Shown here: positions 34,532-45,600 of the stretch, one piece after another | Layout: each line of letters starts with the position of its first letter | Position numbering within the stretch: position 1 is the first letter of the stretch | Origin: Otis tarda | Lineage: Eukaryota; Chordata; Aves; Otidiformes; Otididae | Direction: 5' to 3' | DNA length: 64,000 bases | Assembly (NCBI GenBank): GCA_026413225.1 | Contig: CM048553.1 | Location: 145,445,690-145,509,689 of the forward strand | Notes under the pieces: generated by a model | What the model was told of the DNA's origin: nothing | Databases searched by the model: none | What the model saw: only the letters and a program-made list of their open reading frames with translations | Program-made: the position numbers and the translations under genes

Positions 34532-37500
34532 ATGCCAATTTGACAATATTTGCTGTATGTCATTGTCTCTACACTGTTAAATAATGATGGCTGTCAGAAA
34601 GAAGAAAATTCTTTCTTCTACTTAAAAGTCTACCTTGTTTTTTTCAGAGTTTGTTTACACCTAGTATGTTAATTCAATGTTTGATTGCAACTTCATTTGC
34701 AATGACTGTGTTGTTTGAATTGCATGGGTGTGTATTTATTCTGAGCTTTTCATTCTAGACTTGATTTACCCAATGCTAGTAACTGATGGAGCACAGAATG
34801 TTTCTTCATACAATCTATCAGACTATATGCTAGTTGAGTGTATGTTTAATATATGGCAAGGCTGTAAAACATCTTCCGTATTCTTAGTCTTTTGTTCTTA
34901 GAGGTTTTTGCTGATGTTCTTTGCTATTTTGCATGTAACTTACTTTAAAAGTCTTTGCCTGATGAATGGCTGCAGTGTGTCATGGACACACAATAACTTG
35001 CTCCAGAGCTTCCACTTGATTTCCTTCACTGTGGTGGGAGAGGGCCAGACTTAAAGTATTCATACACTGAGCTGTGGAAAGCTGCTTGTCTGATGAGTAA
35101 ACATTTGAGGTTCCACCTAGAACATGACAGTTGAAGTGCAGTTGCTGTAAGTGCAGTGTAGTTCTCTGTAGGCAGCTCATGTTTGGCACAGAATAAAGAC
35201 TGAATGCCATATGAATTTTCAGAAAGTTGTGCTGACTAATCTGAAGTTAAAGGCTTGACAAATAGCTCTTTCACATGCTTCCAAAAAGAAGTTGTAAATT
35301 TCTGCCCAGAGTGGCTTAAAATGCAAGAGCATTCCGAGACCCAGAAGGGAGAGGAGAGAGCGACTGCCTTCTAGACACACACCAGCAGCTGCGGTCTCAG
35401 GGTAACACTGGCTGCTCTCTGATGTAAACAGCCCAACACCGCGTGCTCCCACACTGAGTTCTGTTAATCACAGCAGTGCAGCCTCCATTCAGTAGCTAGG
35501 CAAAAAACATGTCTGACAACATGTGCAGATCCAAATTACACTGGAGCAGACTGGGCAGAGGTATCTTCATGGATCTGCTAAGAATGAAGTTGGATTTGGG
35601 GTGCTATCAGCAATGGAAGATGGTTTCTTGAAAAATAAATAGGTCCCCTTAGTGGCCTCATATTTTGGTTTTAACTGTAGGTTTTATTCTCAGATGCACA
35701 GGTTGGCTTTGTTTCACAAACTGTTCTCTGCACACTCTCAGTTTCTACTCATTTGATTATTGAAAATGATCGGCAACATTCAGGCTTCAGCCAGAACATT
35801 ATTGTCCTGTTGAGGTTTTCTCACACACTGAAAAATAAGATGATCTGTGCTGTTAAAGGTTCCATAGAGATAGCATATACAGACAGATAGATGCATTAAC
35901 TACTTTTTATTTAAAATTTCAACATTTTCAATGTCATTAAATGCATCAATTCCTTACAAAGGCAGATAGCACTCAGAATTAGATAGCCAAGAAGTGATAA
36001 TTTAGTACTGATGTGAATTACCTCAGCTGTAGGCATATACTTATTTTAGATGGCAGCCCTGCATATACACTCTAGTAGCTGATTCAGCTTGGACTTTACA
36101 AGCCTGTAAAAATAAAATCAGTTTGTACATTGACATTGAAATAATGGGCCAGATAACAGCTAGAGTAAGTTGGTATAGCTCTGGATGTGCACTAATCCAA
36201 ATTCTATATGACAGTGAATTGAATAGTCCTACTGTTGTCAATGAAAGACCAATAGAAAAAAGTTAGCTTAGCCTCTCCCTTAGTCAGGCCCTGAGGGGTC
36301 TGAAATACATAATTAACTGAAACTCATTAGATTCTAATTTGTTTAGTAATTATTTCCTCATGAATACTTCTCCACATTGACATAGTCCAGGCAAAAAATG
36401 TTACACAACAGTAACATCACCAAGAAATTCTGCTGAGATGTCAAACTTACACTCACATCTCAGATAGAACCCCATAATTTTGCCACCACAGGTTTTTCAA
36501 TTGTTTTTTTTTTCTTTTTTTTTTCCTTCTAATTCTTCATTCTTGATTACTGCCATAATGTTTCAGTACAGACCTTTATCACTTGGAGAACAAGTATGTC
36601 TGAAGTCTGTTTAAATCCAATAAGAGTCCATCAGTGCTATTAAAAAATTATGGCTGCTTCTCAGTTCTTCTCTCCAGAGGGTCCTTGGGGGCGACAGCTC
36701 TGCACTACCTAACCCACGTCCTCATCTTTTCTTTCACATAATGCTGTATGTTTAGTCGTAGTGATTGTGGCACCTTGATAGTCTGGCTTTAATTTACTTA
36801 GTGATTGAGTTTTCCCTGGAGCAATGAAAAATATACAGTGTTTTTACCTGCTGTCTTTCTTTAAGTTTCTAATTATTTGCAATTGAAATCAGAATTGTGT
36901 TCTGCTTGGCCTGTTTTTATCAGCTATTCAGTTTCTAAAAGAAACAGCTGTGCCTGCAGAGCCAAATTTGTAATGATTGGAGCCCAAAATGAGGAAAAAT
37001 AAATTTCTTTCCTCATAAATAACTTATACTTCACCACTTTAGTGTAATGAATAGGTTAATCAGCATTCTGCTTGAAATGAGAAACAGCCTAATCTCACTT
37101 TAGCGTATTTCACATTTACCATAGTGCTTTCCATCTGAACGGTATTATTCTTAAAAATGTTCTTTACGCTTACCTTATAACTAGCGAAGTGATTTAGTAG
37201 TAGAACATAAAAAGTATTCCTCTAAGGAACCCCTGTCGATTTCTGTTTGTTGGAGTTACTAGGAAAGAGGTTATCCATTCTTTCAATCATTGATCCTGAT
37301 AAAATCTGCGGCTGGCAGCCCGCGGGTGAATAGTGACCGGGGCAGAGCAACCTGGCCTCTTCAGTTGGCTGGCTCCCATCAACCGCCTGTGTACAGAGTC
37401 AGCGCAGTGCTGAGTTTTTACCTCTAGTGCAGAGGGCAAAAGCAATGCTTAATTCCATGAAAAGCAATGACACTAGAAATCAGAGTGCGAAACTCATAAT

Positions 37501-39177
37501 CTGCTTCCACGGGATCTTTGAGTACATATGAACAGAGATAAGTGTAACACTGATCATGGCTCTGTATACCACATCGGTGAGACTGACACTTGTGATGTGC
37601 AACTTGCAATTTTGAAAGGAAGAAGGGAAAAACTGAGTGCTGGAAAAAGAATTATTGAAGGCTAGTTAAGCTTGAAAAATCTCTCAGTGTTAGTTCATTG
37701 AAAAGAAAGCTATGGTTGTGATGTGTCAGAACCTCCTCAGGGAGAAAATAGGAAACAAAGAGCACTTTAACAGAGAAAGACATAAAGAGCAGCTAAAATA
37801 GAAGTCAGACAAATTCAAATTTAAAACAAGATGGCATTTATAAAACTACAGCTGCTTAATCACTGGAGCAAACTATGAATAAATATGCCGGATCCTTCAT
37901 TTTTCAATGCTTTCCTGAGTACAAGATGCCTTTCTGGAAGAGCTGCTTAGTTCAGAGTTACTCAGACTCTCTGGAAATGCAGTACTCGCCTATGAGTGTT
38001 CCCTGGAGCTCACAGCAGCAGCTCAGTTTCTTCCAGCTGAGAAAGGAAAACCAGAATAAAAACTCCATGTCTATACTTCTGTTCCCTTGCAAAACAAACA
38101 GAGGCATCCTCCAAAATGTAAGGTCCAGAGCAGTTCACTGATTTGTATATAAATGTCCTCTGCTTTTTAACTCCTCTGTCCTGGAAAAGCTGAGCGGCAT
38201 CTTAAATGCTCTTTTCTAACACTTCCCAAGGTGAACCTTTTAACAAAGTTTCCATAAAGAGAAATGCTGCTTCAGTTGAGCACAAGCAGAAGTTGTTAGC
38301 CCAGTACAGATGTAACTGGATGGAATGCAATGCCCTCGGAATCTACGATGGAAGTGGCAGTAGCAGTTAAGCATTAGAAAATCTCTTTTTGTAACTTGGA
38401 TTGAAAAATCCTCCTATCTAGCTAATCTGTTAACTTTTTCATGCATATTTGATTCTAAGTTTCTGCCCAAATCCTAGATCAGTTTGCTAACATTTGAGTA
38501 GTTCAGAGTGCATTTCAAAATACCTGTTGACATTTTTTTTGCAAGGTGTTTCATCAAATAGTCAATAGTTGCTGCTCAACTGCAACCAAATGGCAGCTAC
38601 AGAAGTTCAGTATTGTAACTGTAGATACATTTATTGATGTAAAGTTAAGTCTATTCACAATCCTGTCTCTGCACACGCTGGAGTTGCCCTGTTGTCTGTA
38701 GCTAAAGGTACGCAGATGCATCCAGCTGGCACCTAAAGGAAACTGGGATCTAGGAGCTGCAACAGAACATTTTAATTCCCCTGAGATCCGACCCCAAGCC
38801 CACCCTGCGCTCACTGAGGGGATTTACGTTCTCCCGAAGTGCAGCAGCAGGCACTGCTTTCTTTAGGATGTGGCTGAATTAAGAGGAAATAACTGGGATA
38901 ACTTGTATATAGAGCCTAAAAGTTAAATCACACAGTCAAGATGTAAATAGTTGGTAGATTCTTTATTTGGGAAAGAAAAGAGATAGGTTGGTCACTTCCT
39001 TCACGACCTTCCAAAATGTGAATAATCCCTCACTTTAAATCTTCTGCCCCACTGCGAGAATGTCCTTACTGACAAGCTACAGTCTTGTCTGTCACGAGTC
39101 ATGGGAGGAAGCGGAACTCCAATACTTCTGTTCATTTGTGCTACTGTGAAAAAAAATAATTGAGAGAGCAAAAGGAA

Positions 39178-39270
39178 GCCTGGCTCTGTAGTCTCATGAT
39201 TAGCTCACTCATCTGGCAGGGACAGAGAAAACTGAGTTCTGGTACCTACTCCTAGCATTGATTCTGTATA
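39178..39270 (+). repeat. Possible tRNA-derived SINE scrap
   Basis: TTAGCTCACTCATCTGGCAG then TGAGTTCTGGTACCTACTCC look like degenerate box A and box B regions of a tRNA-like SINE head. Too diverged to fold as a functional tRNA. Confidence 0.3.
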
Positions 39271-40726
39271 TTAACCCATCATCATTAAATACAGAAGCAC
39301 CCTAGGAAGGAGGAGCTGATGCCATCAGCAGAGAGAAGAACCTAGGATCGTCTTTTCAGGAAATTTCTCAACATCAGGCTAAAGTTACACATTCTTTATC
39401 ACCTCTAAGTTCTTTACAGCACTGAACAAACCAACTAGCCTCTTTCAGCCTGAGGTGAGTATTCCTCTAGGCTGACTGGGGGTTCTGCCCACAGAAGGTC
39501 TTGTCAGCTGGCCAAGCTCCAGTGTGAAGGTCAGTGCCTTGCAGAGAGATGCTAAAGGAGACAGAATCCCTGGATCATTCTCAGGAGAGCAATGAAAACT
39601 GCCCAGTCCAGCAGAAGGTCAAACCTCTGCAGCCTACTCTGAGGAGACCTAGGCAGTCACTGCTGCTCTTTGGCCTCTCTTGGCCACTACTCAAAAAAAA
39701 AATTACCTTGGATGTGCAACTTCTCACAATTTTGAATATGAATTCTTATATATTACATGTTTGTTAAAAGTAAGTTTGTTGAATTTTCCTACAAAAGCCT
39801 CTCACCGAGATCACCAGTCTGGAAATTTCCTCTACAAGGCATATAAAGCCTTAATGGGCATGAGGGAAGGAATTTAAGGTATGCTGGCAGAGGCAGTGGA
39901 GAGTAGGGCTTCAGCTTGGAAGACCTCTAAAGAGAAAAGAGGCTGTCATAACTACTTGCCTACTTACTTGGGAAAGGGGACAGATTTTCATACAAGCTAG
40001 GATACCCATTTGCCTAAACTTAGGCAAACTCTTCAGATAATACTTAGATTTTACCAAAAATACGTGCTCAGAAATACTACAAAGGAACGGAAAATGTATC
40101 TAATGATGGAACTGCCCCCTCTCGTCTAGAGTTTGGAGGTAGTTAATGATGAAATTTCAAAAAGCAGAATATGAATTTGTAGCAGCAGTACAGAAATGTA
40201 CATCTGAATTTTGTAGTAAAAATCTGCAATTTTTCTGTGGTTGAAACTATAAAAATGTACTTTGACCAAAACCAAGGCTAAAATCAAGGGTAAAATCTCT
40301 TCTGCAAATGTAAAACTCGACTTACTGCACAATTCAACAGGACTGTAACTGAGGAAAAGTACCCTGAGACAAAAAAAAAGCTCTTTCTAGTTTTAACAAT
40401 GACTGAACAGTGGGAGAGCACACAAGTAAATGAAGTACATATACCGTAGGAAGGAGAATTCATATTGAAAGAGAGACTGTATCCCTTTTATAAACAGAAT
40501 GAAGTTATTAAATGGAAACATGAATGTATCAGAGTGGCATCTACCCAGTGGCTGTAGAACAACCAACCATGAAGTGATGGAAATTACTTTAGATGTAAAG
40601 AAGTGACACCAGCAATCTTGCTAATTGTCAGGTGATGTGACTGATATGTTTAATCCTTAATATCTGTAAAAGAGAAGAAAAGCATGAATTTTTAAAAATT
40701 TAGATCCCTAACAAACTTCACTAGTT

Positions 40727-40757
40727 TACTGTAGCAGTACTACATTTACTGTAGCAG
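40727..40757. repeat. Short tandem repeat (period 20) interrupted by the LTR at 40758
   Basis: ACTGTAGCAGTACTACATTT is followed by a second partial copy (ACTGTAGCAG) that is cut by the LTR and resumes after it as AGCAGTACTACATTT at 41552. Confidence 0.7.
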
Positions 40758-41551
40758 TGTGACAGTGTGCTCCCCCCTGACCACTTTTCGGGTAACCCTG
40801 CTCAAGTGATAACCATCAGTTATCAAGTGATAACCACGTCTGGTCGTGATGGCTGCATCCAACTCAAAGTGGATTTGGAGAAGGCAGATAACAACACAAT
40901 AGCCAAGGGATGGTGATGTGCCCACCTCACCGCAGTGCTGGTGAATGTCTGACTCAAGACACATTTGGAAGAAACTAACATCTGCAGTTGGTATGCAAAT
41001 ATGACTATTAGTCAACTATCTTACTCCATAAATAGCGAGCAACCTAAGAGCCCTCCTGGCAGTGGGCCATAAATTGGGATCTCCCCTTGAGTTGGGACAC
41101 CTCTCAAAGTTACTCCTTGAGGTTGAGAGGATCCTTATCGCGTCAGATACTCAGTAAGTGAATTGGGAATAAGAGTGCTGAAACTCTGAAATCCTAGCCA
41201 AGTGATACAAAGGACTGATTGTGCACATATAATCCTTTAGACATAAACTGTTGGTCAAGCCCGGGACTAGGATTGGATCCAGCCGCACCTGGACTCCTCT
41301 CTGAGAAGGAGTTTAGAAAGCAAAGGGTTCCTTTCTGAATCTCATGACTCATTGGGGGGGTCTCCCTGACAGTTTTGCCTGACCCTGTCCTCTGTGCAGT
41401 AAACAATCCAGTGTACCTTGCCATCAAAAGTTGTTATATCACTGCTGCATTTACCATTTACTGTCAAACTTTATTAAATCACTGTTTTATATCAATAAAG
41501 TATATTGTTGCTCCTCTCTTACAAGTGAAGCGCATCCCTCCATCTGCAACA
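40758..41551 (+). mobile_element. Solo LTR (794 bp) with 5-bp target duplication, family not identified
   Basis: Starts TGTGACAGTGTGCTCCC and ends ATCTGCAACA (TG...CA), flanked by AGCAG at 40753-40757 and 41552-41556. A polyadenylation signal AATAAA lies at 41494-41499, and a TATA-like CCATAAATAG near 41024. No retroviral coding sequence is present. The pre-insertion site was a short tandem repeat. Confidence 0.8.
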
Positions 41552-42425
41552 AGCAGTACTACATTTGCTGTGGCAATGAAATATCTAAAATTTAAGAAGA
41601 TCTCTTTGGGAAAACTAACTGATCCAAAGGAATCAAAGTTAAAAACTTAAGAGTTAAGTGTTAATGACGTTTTTGAACAGACAAGTACTTATCCCTGCAA
41701 GTATTTCTTTTAGAAATTAAGTTATGTTTATATTATTCCTAAATTTGAAGTTGCATAATTAGGTTTCCAGGGTTTTTTCCCATTAATGCAACAGCCACAC
41801 ATGGGTCTGTTGTGCATTTAGGGGGATAGTGTGGGTGAGCCACTCTGGCAGTTTTTATATTAAGTGTGGGTGTTTACATGCATATTTAAAAATGTTTTAT
41901 TTTCAGTGTGGCATATTCCCTACTGACTATATAGACTGTAATGCCCAAAACTGAATGTGTTCTCAAAGGGAATGTCACTGGCTATCTTCTTAACCTGACC
42001 TCTCCCAGTGTGCCATGCTCACAGTTTTGCTTTCATGTGTGAATGCAAGTGAAGATTATTTTCCAGTTTCTGCTTCTTCAGACATAAAGCTATACTGACA
42101 GATGTAATTCTTTGCTACACAAATGGTTTTGTAAATGGTGCTTAAAATAAAAACGAGCATTGCATATATTGAGTAACTTTTATTGAATGTAGGTTCTGCA
42201 GGCACAACGGTGTCAGTCCTCACCTGAGCAACACCATAGGAGTGCCACTCTTCAGCTCGGCCATAGCTGTTCCCTGACTCGCTACGGACTCTACTGACTC
42301 CCTGGCTTCTCCTCGGATCTGCCTCATCACCAGGAACCTGCCTGACAGTCTGGACTCTGAGCTGCCACCAGCCTACCCTGCTTGGGTCCTGGCTGGCGAG
42401 GCCCCTGCCCTGATGCCAGCCACAC

Positions 42426-42712
42426 CATAGAATCATCATTTAGGCTGGAAAAAAACAGCCTATTGAGTCCAACCATAAACCTAACACTGCCAAGTCTACC
42501 ACTATACCATGTCCCTAAGTGCCACATCTACACGTCCTTTAAATACCTCCAGGGATTGTGACTCAACACCCTTCCCTGGGCAGCCTGTTCCGAAGCTTGA
42601 TAACACTTTCAGTGAAGAAATTTTTTTTCTAATAGCCAATCTAAACCTTCCCTGGCGCAACTTGAGGCTGTTTTCTCTCGTCCTATCTCTTGAGACCTGC
42701 TTCTTGATGAAA
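42426..42712 (-). mobile_element. CR1 LINE 3' fragment, another subfamily
   Basis: Begins CATAGAATCATCATTTAGG and carries ACCATGTCCCTAAGTGCCAC and CTGGCGCAACTTGAGGCTG, the 3' end type well known from other bird genomes and distinct from the GCAAGGAGCAGGGAC type seen elsewhere in the window. Confidence 0.92.
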
Positions 42713-44779
42713 AGTTGGGGAAATGCAGTTACAGTGTCTGCCAGGACATGGGAAGAGGGAAATGAAGGAACTCTGCATGATACCAGTGCCTTCCCACAAG
42801 AGCCATCCCCTAGCATCCACCTCCTCACTGCCTGAAGCAACGGCACAGGAAACAGCAGCCAGCAGGGTACTGCATCCACCCCTCCCCCAAGCAACGCCTG
42901 GGTCAATACCTTTCTCATCACTGCAATGGCAAATAATTCCTCCCTCCATGCACAAAACACCTGTCAGAGGAGATGCTACACGTTTGTTTAGGACCTTCCT
43001 TACCAGGGAACCTATTCAGCACACAGCAGAGGAGCACTTAATGTTGTCCTTTCCCTTGCAGTACTGAAATGGTGGCTCCCACTCCTAACACTAACCACTT
43101 GTCAAGCTCTCCTATTGAAGCTGTTCCTCTCTGAATGTAAAAGTTTAACATTTACTGGTGAAGGATGTGGGTGAAAATTGCTTTATAGTTCCAGACAGTG
43201 GTTTAAAATAGGTCACAGGAAGAACTGAATCCCAGATCTCCCCAACCTCCAGTGACACACCAAGATCCCGTGTCATTCTTTTTCTTTGGCCTAATGAGTC
43301 TTGATCTACTCATGTAAAGGAAAACATGGAGATGTGTCTGAAAGTGTTTTGAAACCCTGCAGCTACTAACCAGAAAATAGGAAATACAGAATAAGGCTGA
43401 ACAAGGAACCAAACACATTCATCTTCAAAAGCAGGATCATTCAAATCACAAAGGAATTTGAAGAGGTGGAATGATTCCTTTAGGAAGTGGACTCTCTGCT
43501 TCAGTATTCTGGATATATTTCCACAATCATCTGGCTTTTATAGATCCTGTTCTGTGGTACTCAGTTTTCACAAGAACTGTAAAATAGCTGTGCTTCAATT
43601 AGATGGCAACTAAATGTTATTGCATTCAACACTGCAGCATCTAGCTTCTTTGACAGAATAAAATCTCATGCAGAGATGGAACAAAATCTCATTGCAGTTT
43701 CTGCAATCTCATGCAAACTCTGCTTCAGTGAATCACGAAAATATTTCTTAACTTTAAAACTGATTTTTCTCATTCAAAAGAATGCTTTTACAGTTTATGG
43801 AATTAAGACATTGCAAGAATGGACAGGGAACAATTTTAACATGTTTTCCTGGACTAAAGAATTTCAAAAATAAATGTAAACAGGACAGTGCCTTTTGGTA
43901 AAGATACTTAGAAAGATCAATGATGTAAATTAAGACTAGTACTAAACATCAATTAAATGTCAGTCCCATATGACTGAAAAATGAGTATCTGACTTCCTAA
44001 TCACTTTATCAAAACCTGAAAGCCACTGTGACATGGTGAGCTGGATATTTATGGGGAGTTGGGCTTATTTCTCTACTTCCGTGATTAATGCTGTATCCTG
44101 GTGGTTGAGACAGATCAATCCCTGAAGTCTACAAGGGTCAGCTAAGTTAGGCAGAAGATATATAACCTAAAGTGATGCAAACTAGAAATTACTGAAATAT
44201 TTTCTATGTGTTAGTTGTCAGGAAATGTAGAAATGCAGGTTAGCTCTACTGGCAGAATAGGAAGTTTTTTAAGGGAAGATATTTAAGGAGAGCAGAAAGA
44301 ACTGCGTGGCACGGTTTGGAGTTGATGGGACTTTCTATCATCATCTTCTCAGAAGCTGACTAGGCCTCCCAGTGAGAAAGGGTAAAGCCTCCCTTTATCT
44401 ACCGAGCCCATTGAACATAACACAACTGGAGCCGTACACAGAGGTCCGGAAAATCTTACGTCAGATTACTTAACACCTTCGTCCTTCCCTTCTCTGCACA
44501 TCAGCAGTAAATGAACACACTGGACAGAGGCTGGCCAGCTGACATGCACAAGCACTTTCTGAAGCATCTGAGTGAACACACCAAGATGCTGGCAAGACCC
44601 GCTGCCAGCTGAGGCTGCACTCTGTCAGAAGCCACTTTAGCCAATTTTTTTTTGTTTTTAGTAGCTTCCAAAATTACAGCTCAGCATCTAGCCAACGCAC
44701 AGGAATACCTTTACAACCACATCTGCAGCACCCTGATAACGTTAAAGACCAACGCTTTTTTATCCCAGCTCCCCGAAGT

Positions 44780-45600
44780 GACAGAGCCCTGGCCCAAATC
44801 CTCCCGGGGCCAGGCGGCCGCTGCAGCGAGACGCGGGGCCCGGTCCAGCCTTTGCCCGGCGGGAGGGAAGGAGGGCGGCAGGAAGGGACGGAGGCTGGCA
44901 AGGCCTGGCCCGCCTGTGCTGGGTGCCGAGCGCCGTCCCCGCGGAGAGGCCACATCGGGGAGGCCACGTCGGCCCGGCCGCCGCCTCGCCAGCCGTTGGC
45001 CCGCGGGCCCAGGGCGGGACCGCCGGGCGCCGGTTGGCGGCGCGACGGGAAGAGGCGCGGCCGGAAGGGGCGGGCCCGTCTCCCGGGTGACAGGAGGCCG
45101 GGATGGCGGCGCGGGAGACGGCGGCGCAGCGGCGGGCGCCTGGCTTTGAATGAGGGGCGGCTGGCGAGGGCGGAGGCTGCGGGAGCGGCCGCCTCGGCCC
45201 CTGGCGCCCTGCGCCCGGAGAGCCCTCCCCCTCGGCGCAGGTGAGTGGGGGGAGGGGGCGCTTCCTTCGCCGCCGGGTGCCCGCTTCCGCCTCGGCGCGG
45301 CCAGGCGAAGGGCCTGGGCCCGGTGCCTTCCCGCCGCGGGGCCGGCCCTCGCGGTTCCCCCAAAGTAACGCCCCTGCCCCGTTCCCCTTTGCGCCCGGGA
45401 CGCCCCGGCCTCGGGGCGGTGTGGCTGCCGCTGCACCCCACCGGCCCTCGCCCAGCGGCGGCCTGCCCGGCCGTACCCGGGGAGCGAGAGGCCCGCGACC
45501 GCCGTGTCTCTGCTCGGCTGATCCGGGCCCCTTCCAGGGCGGGGAGCGGGGGGAATCTGACGGGCTGGGAAACCTGTGAAGTGACTGGCGAATAGGCAGG
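44780..45600 (+). promoter_or_regulatory. EBAG9: CpG island and TATA-less promoter of EBAG9
   Basis: A sharp switch to very GC- and CpG-rich sequence begins near 44.78 kb and fades by about 45.6 kb. Within it are an ETS-type CCGGAAG (about 45061) beside a GC box (GGGGCGGGCC) and a YY1-type GGATGGCGGC (45101-45110). The donor CAG/GTGAGT at 45240/45241 marks the end of the presumed first exon. Confidence 0.7.
45090..45240 (+). other. EBAG9: EBAG9 non-coding exon 1 (5' UTR), left end approximate
   Basis: Ends at CGGCGCAG with a consensus donor GTGAGTGG. The first coding exon opens with 15 UTR bases after a strong acceptor at 52810, so a spliced 5' UTR exon is required, and this is the best donor in the CpG island. 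It contains an upstream ATG (45103) with a 16-codon reading frame closed by TGA at 45151-45153. Confidence 0.6.

Larger units (their letters stand above)
32423..44779. other. ENY2-EBAG9 intergenic region
   Basis: About 12.4 kb. It contains CR1 pieces (33925-34531, 42426-42712), a solo LTR (40758-41551), a GC-rich patch (33.34-33.65 kb), a possible tRNA-like SINE scrap (39178-39270), and a block at 42.2-42.42 kb rich in C and CpG that I cannot classify. No open reading frame resembles a known protein. In mammals PKHD1L1 lies here. Confidence 0.7.

Noticed and set aside
37875-38141. Plus-strand 88-codon frame as a PKHD1L1 exon remnant
   Set aside because: The translation does not resemble the fibrocystin family as far as I can judge, and no flanking splice sites support it.
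39178-39270. Functional tRNA gene
   Set aside because: Box A- and B-like stretches exist but no cloverleaf with an acceptor stem can be drawn; at best an old SINE.
44780-45240. Palindromic estrogen response element in the EBAG9 promoter
   Set aside because: Expected from the human gene's name, but I see only a TGACA-type half-site near 45088 and no GGTCAnnnTGACC.
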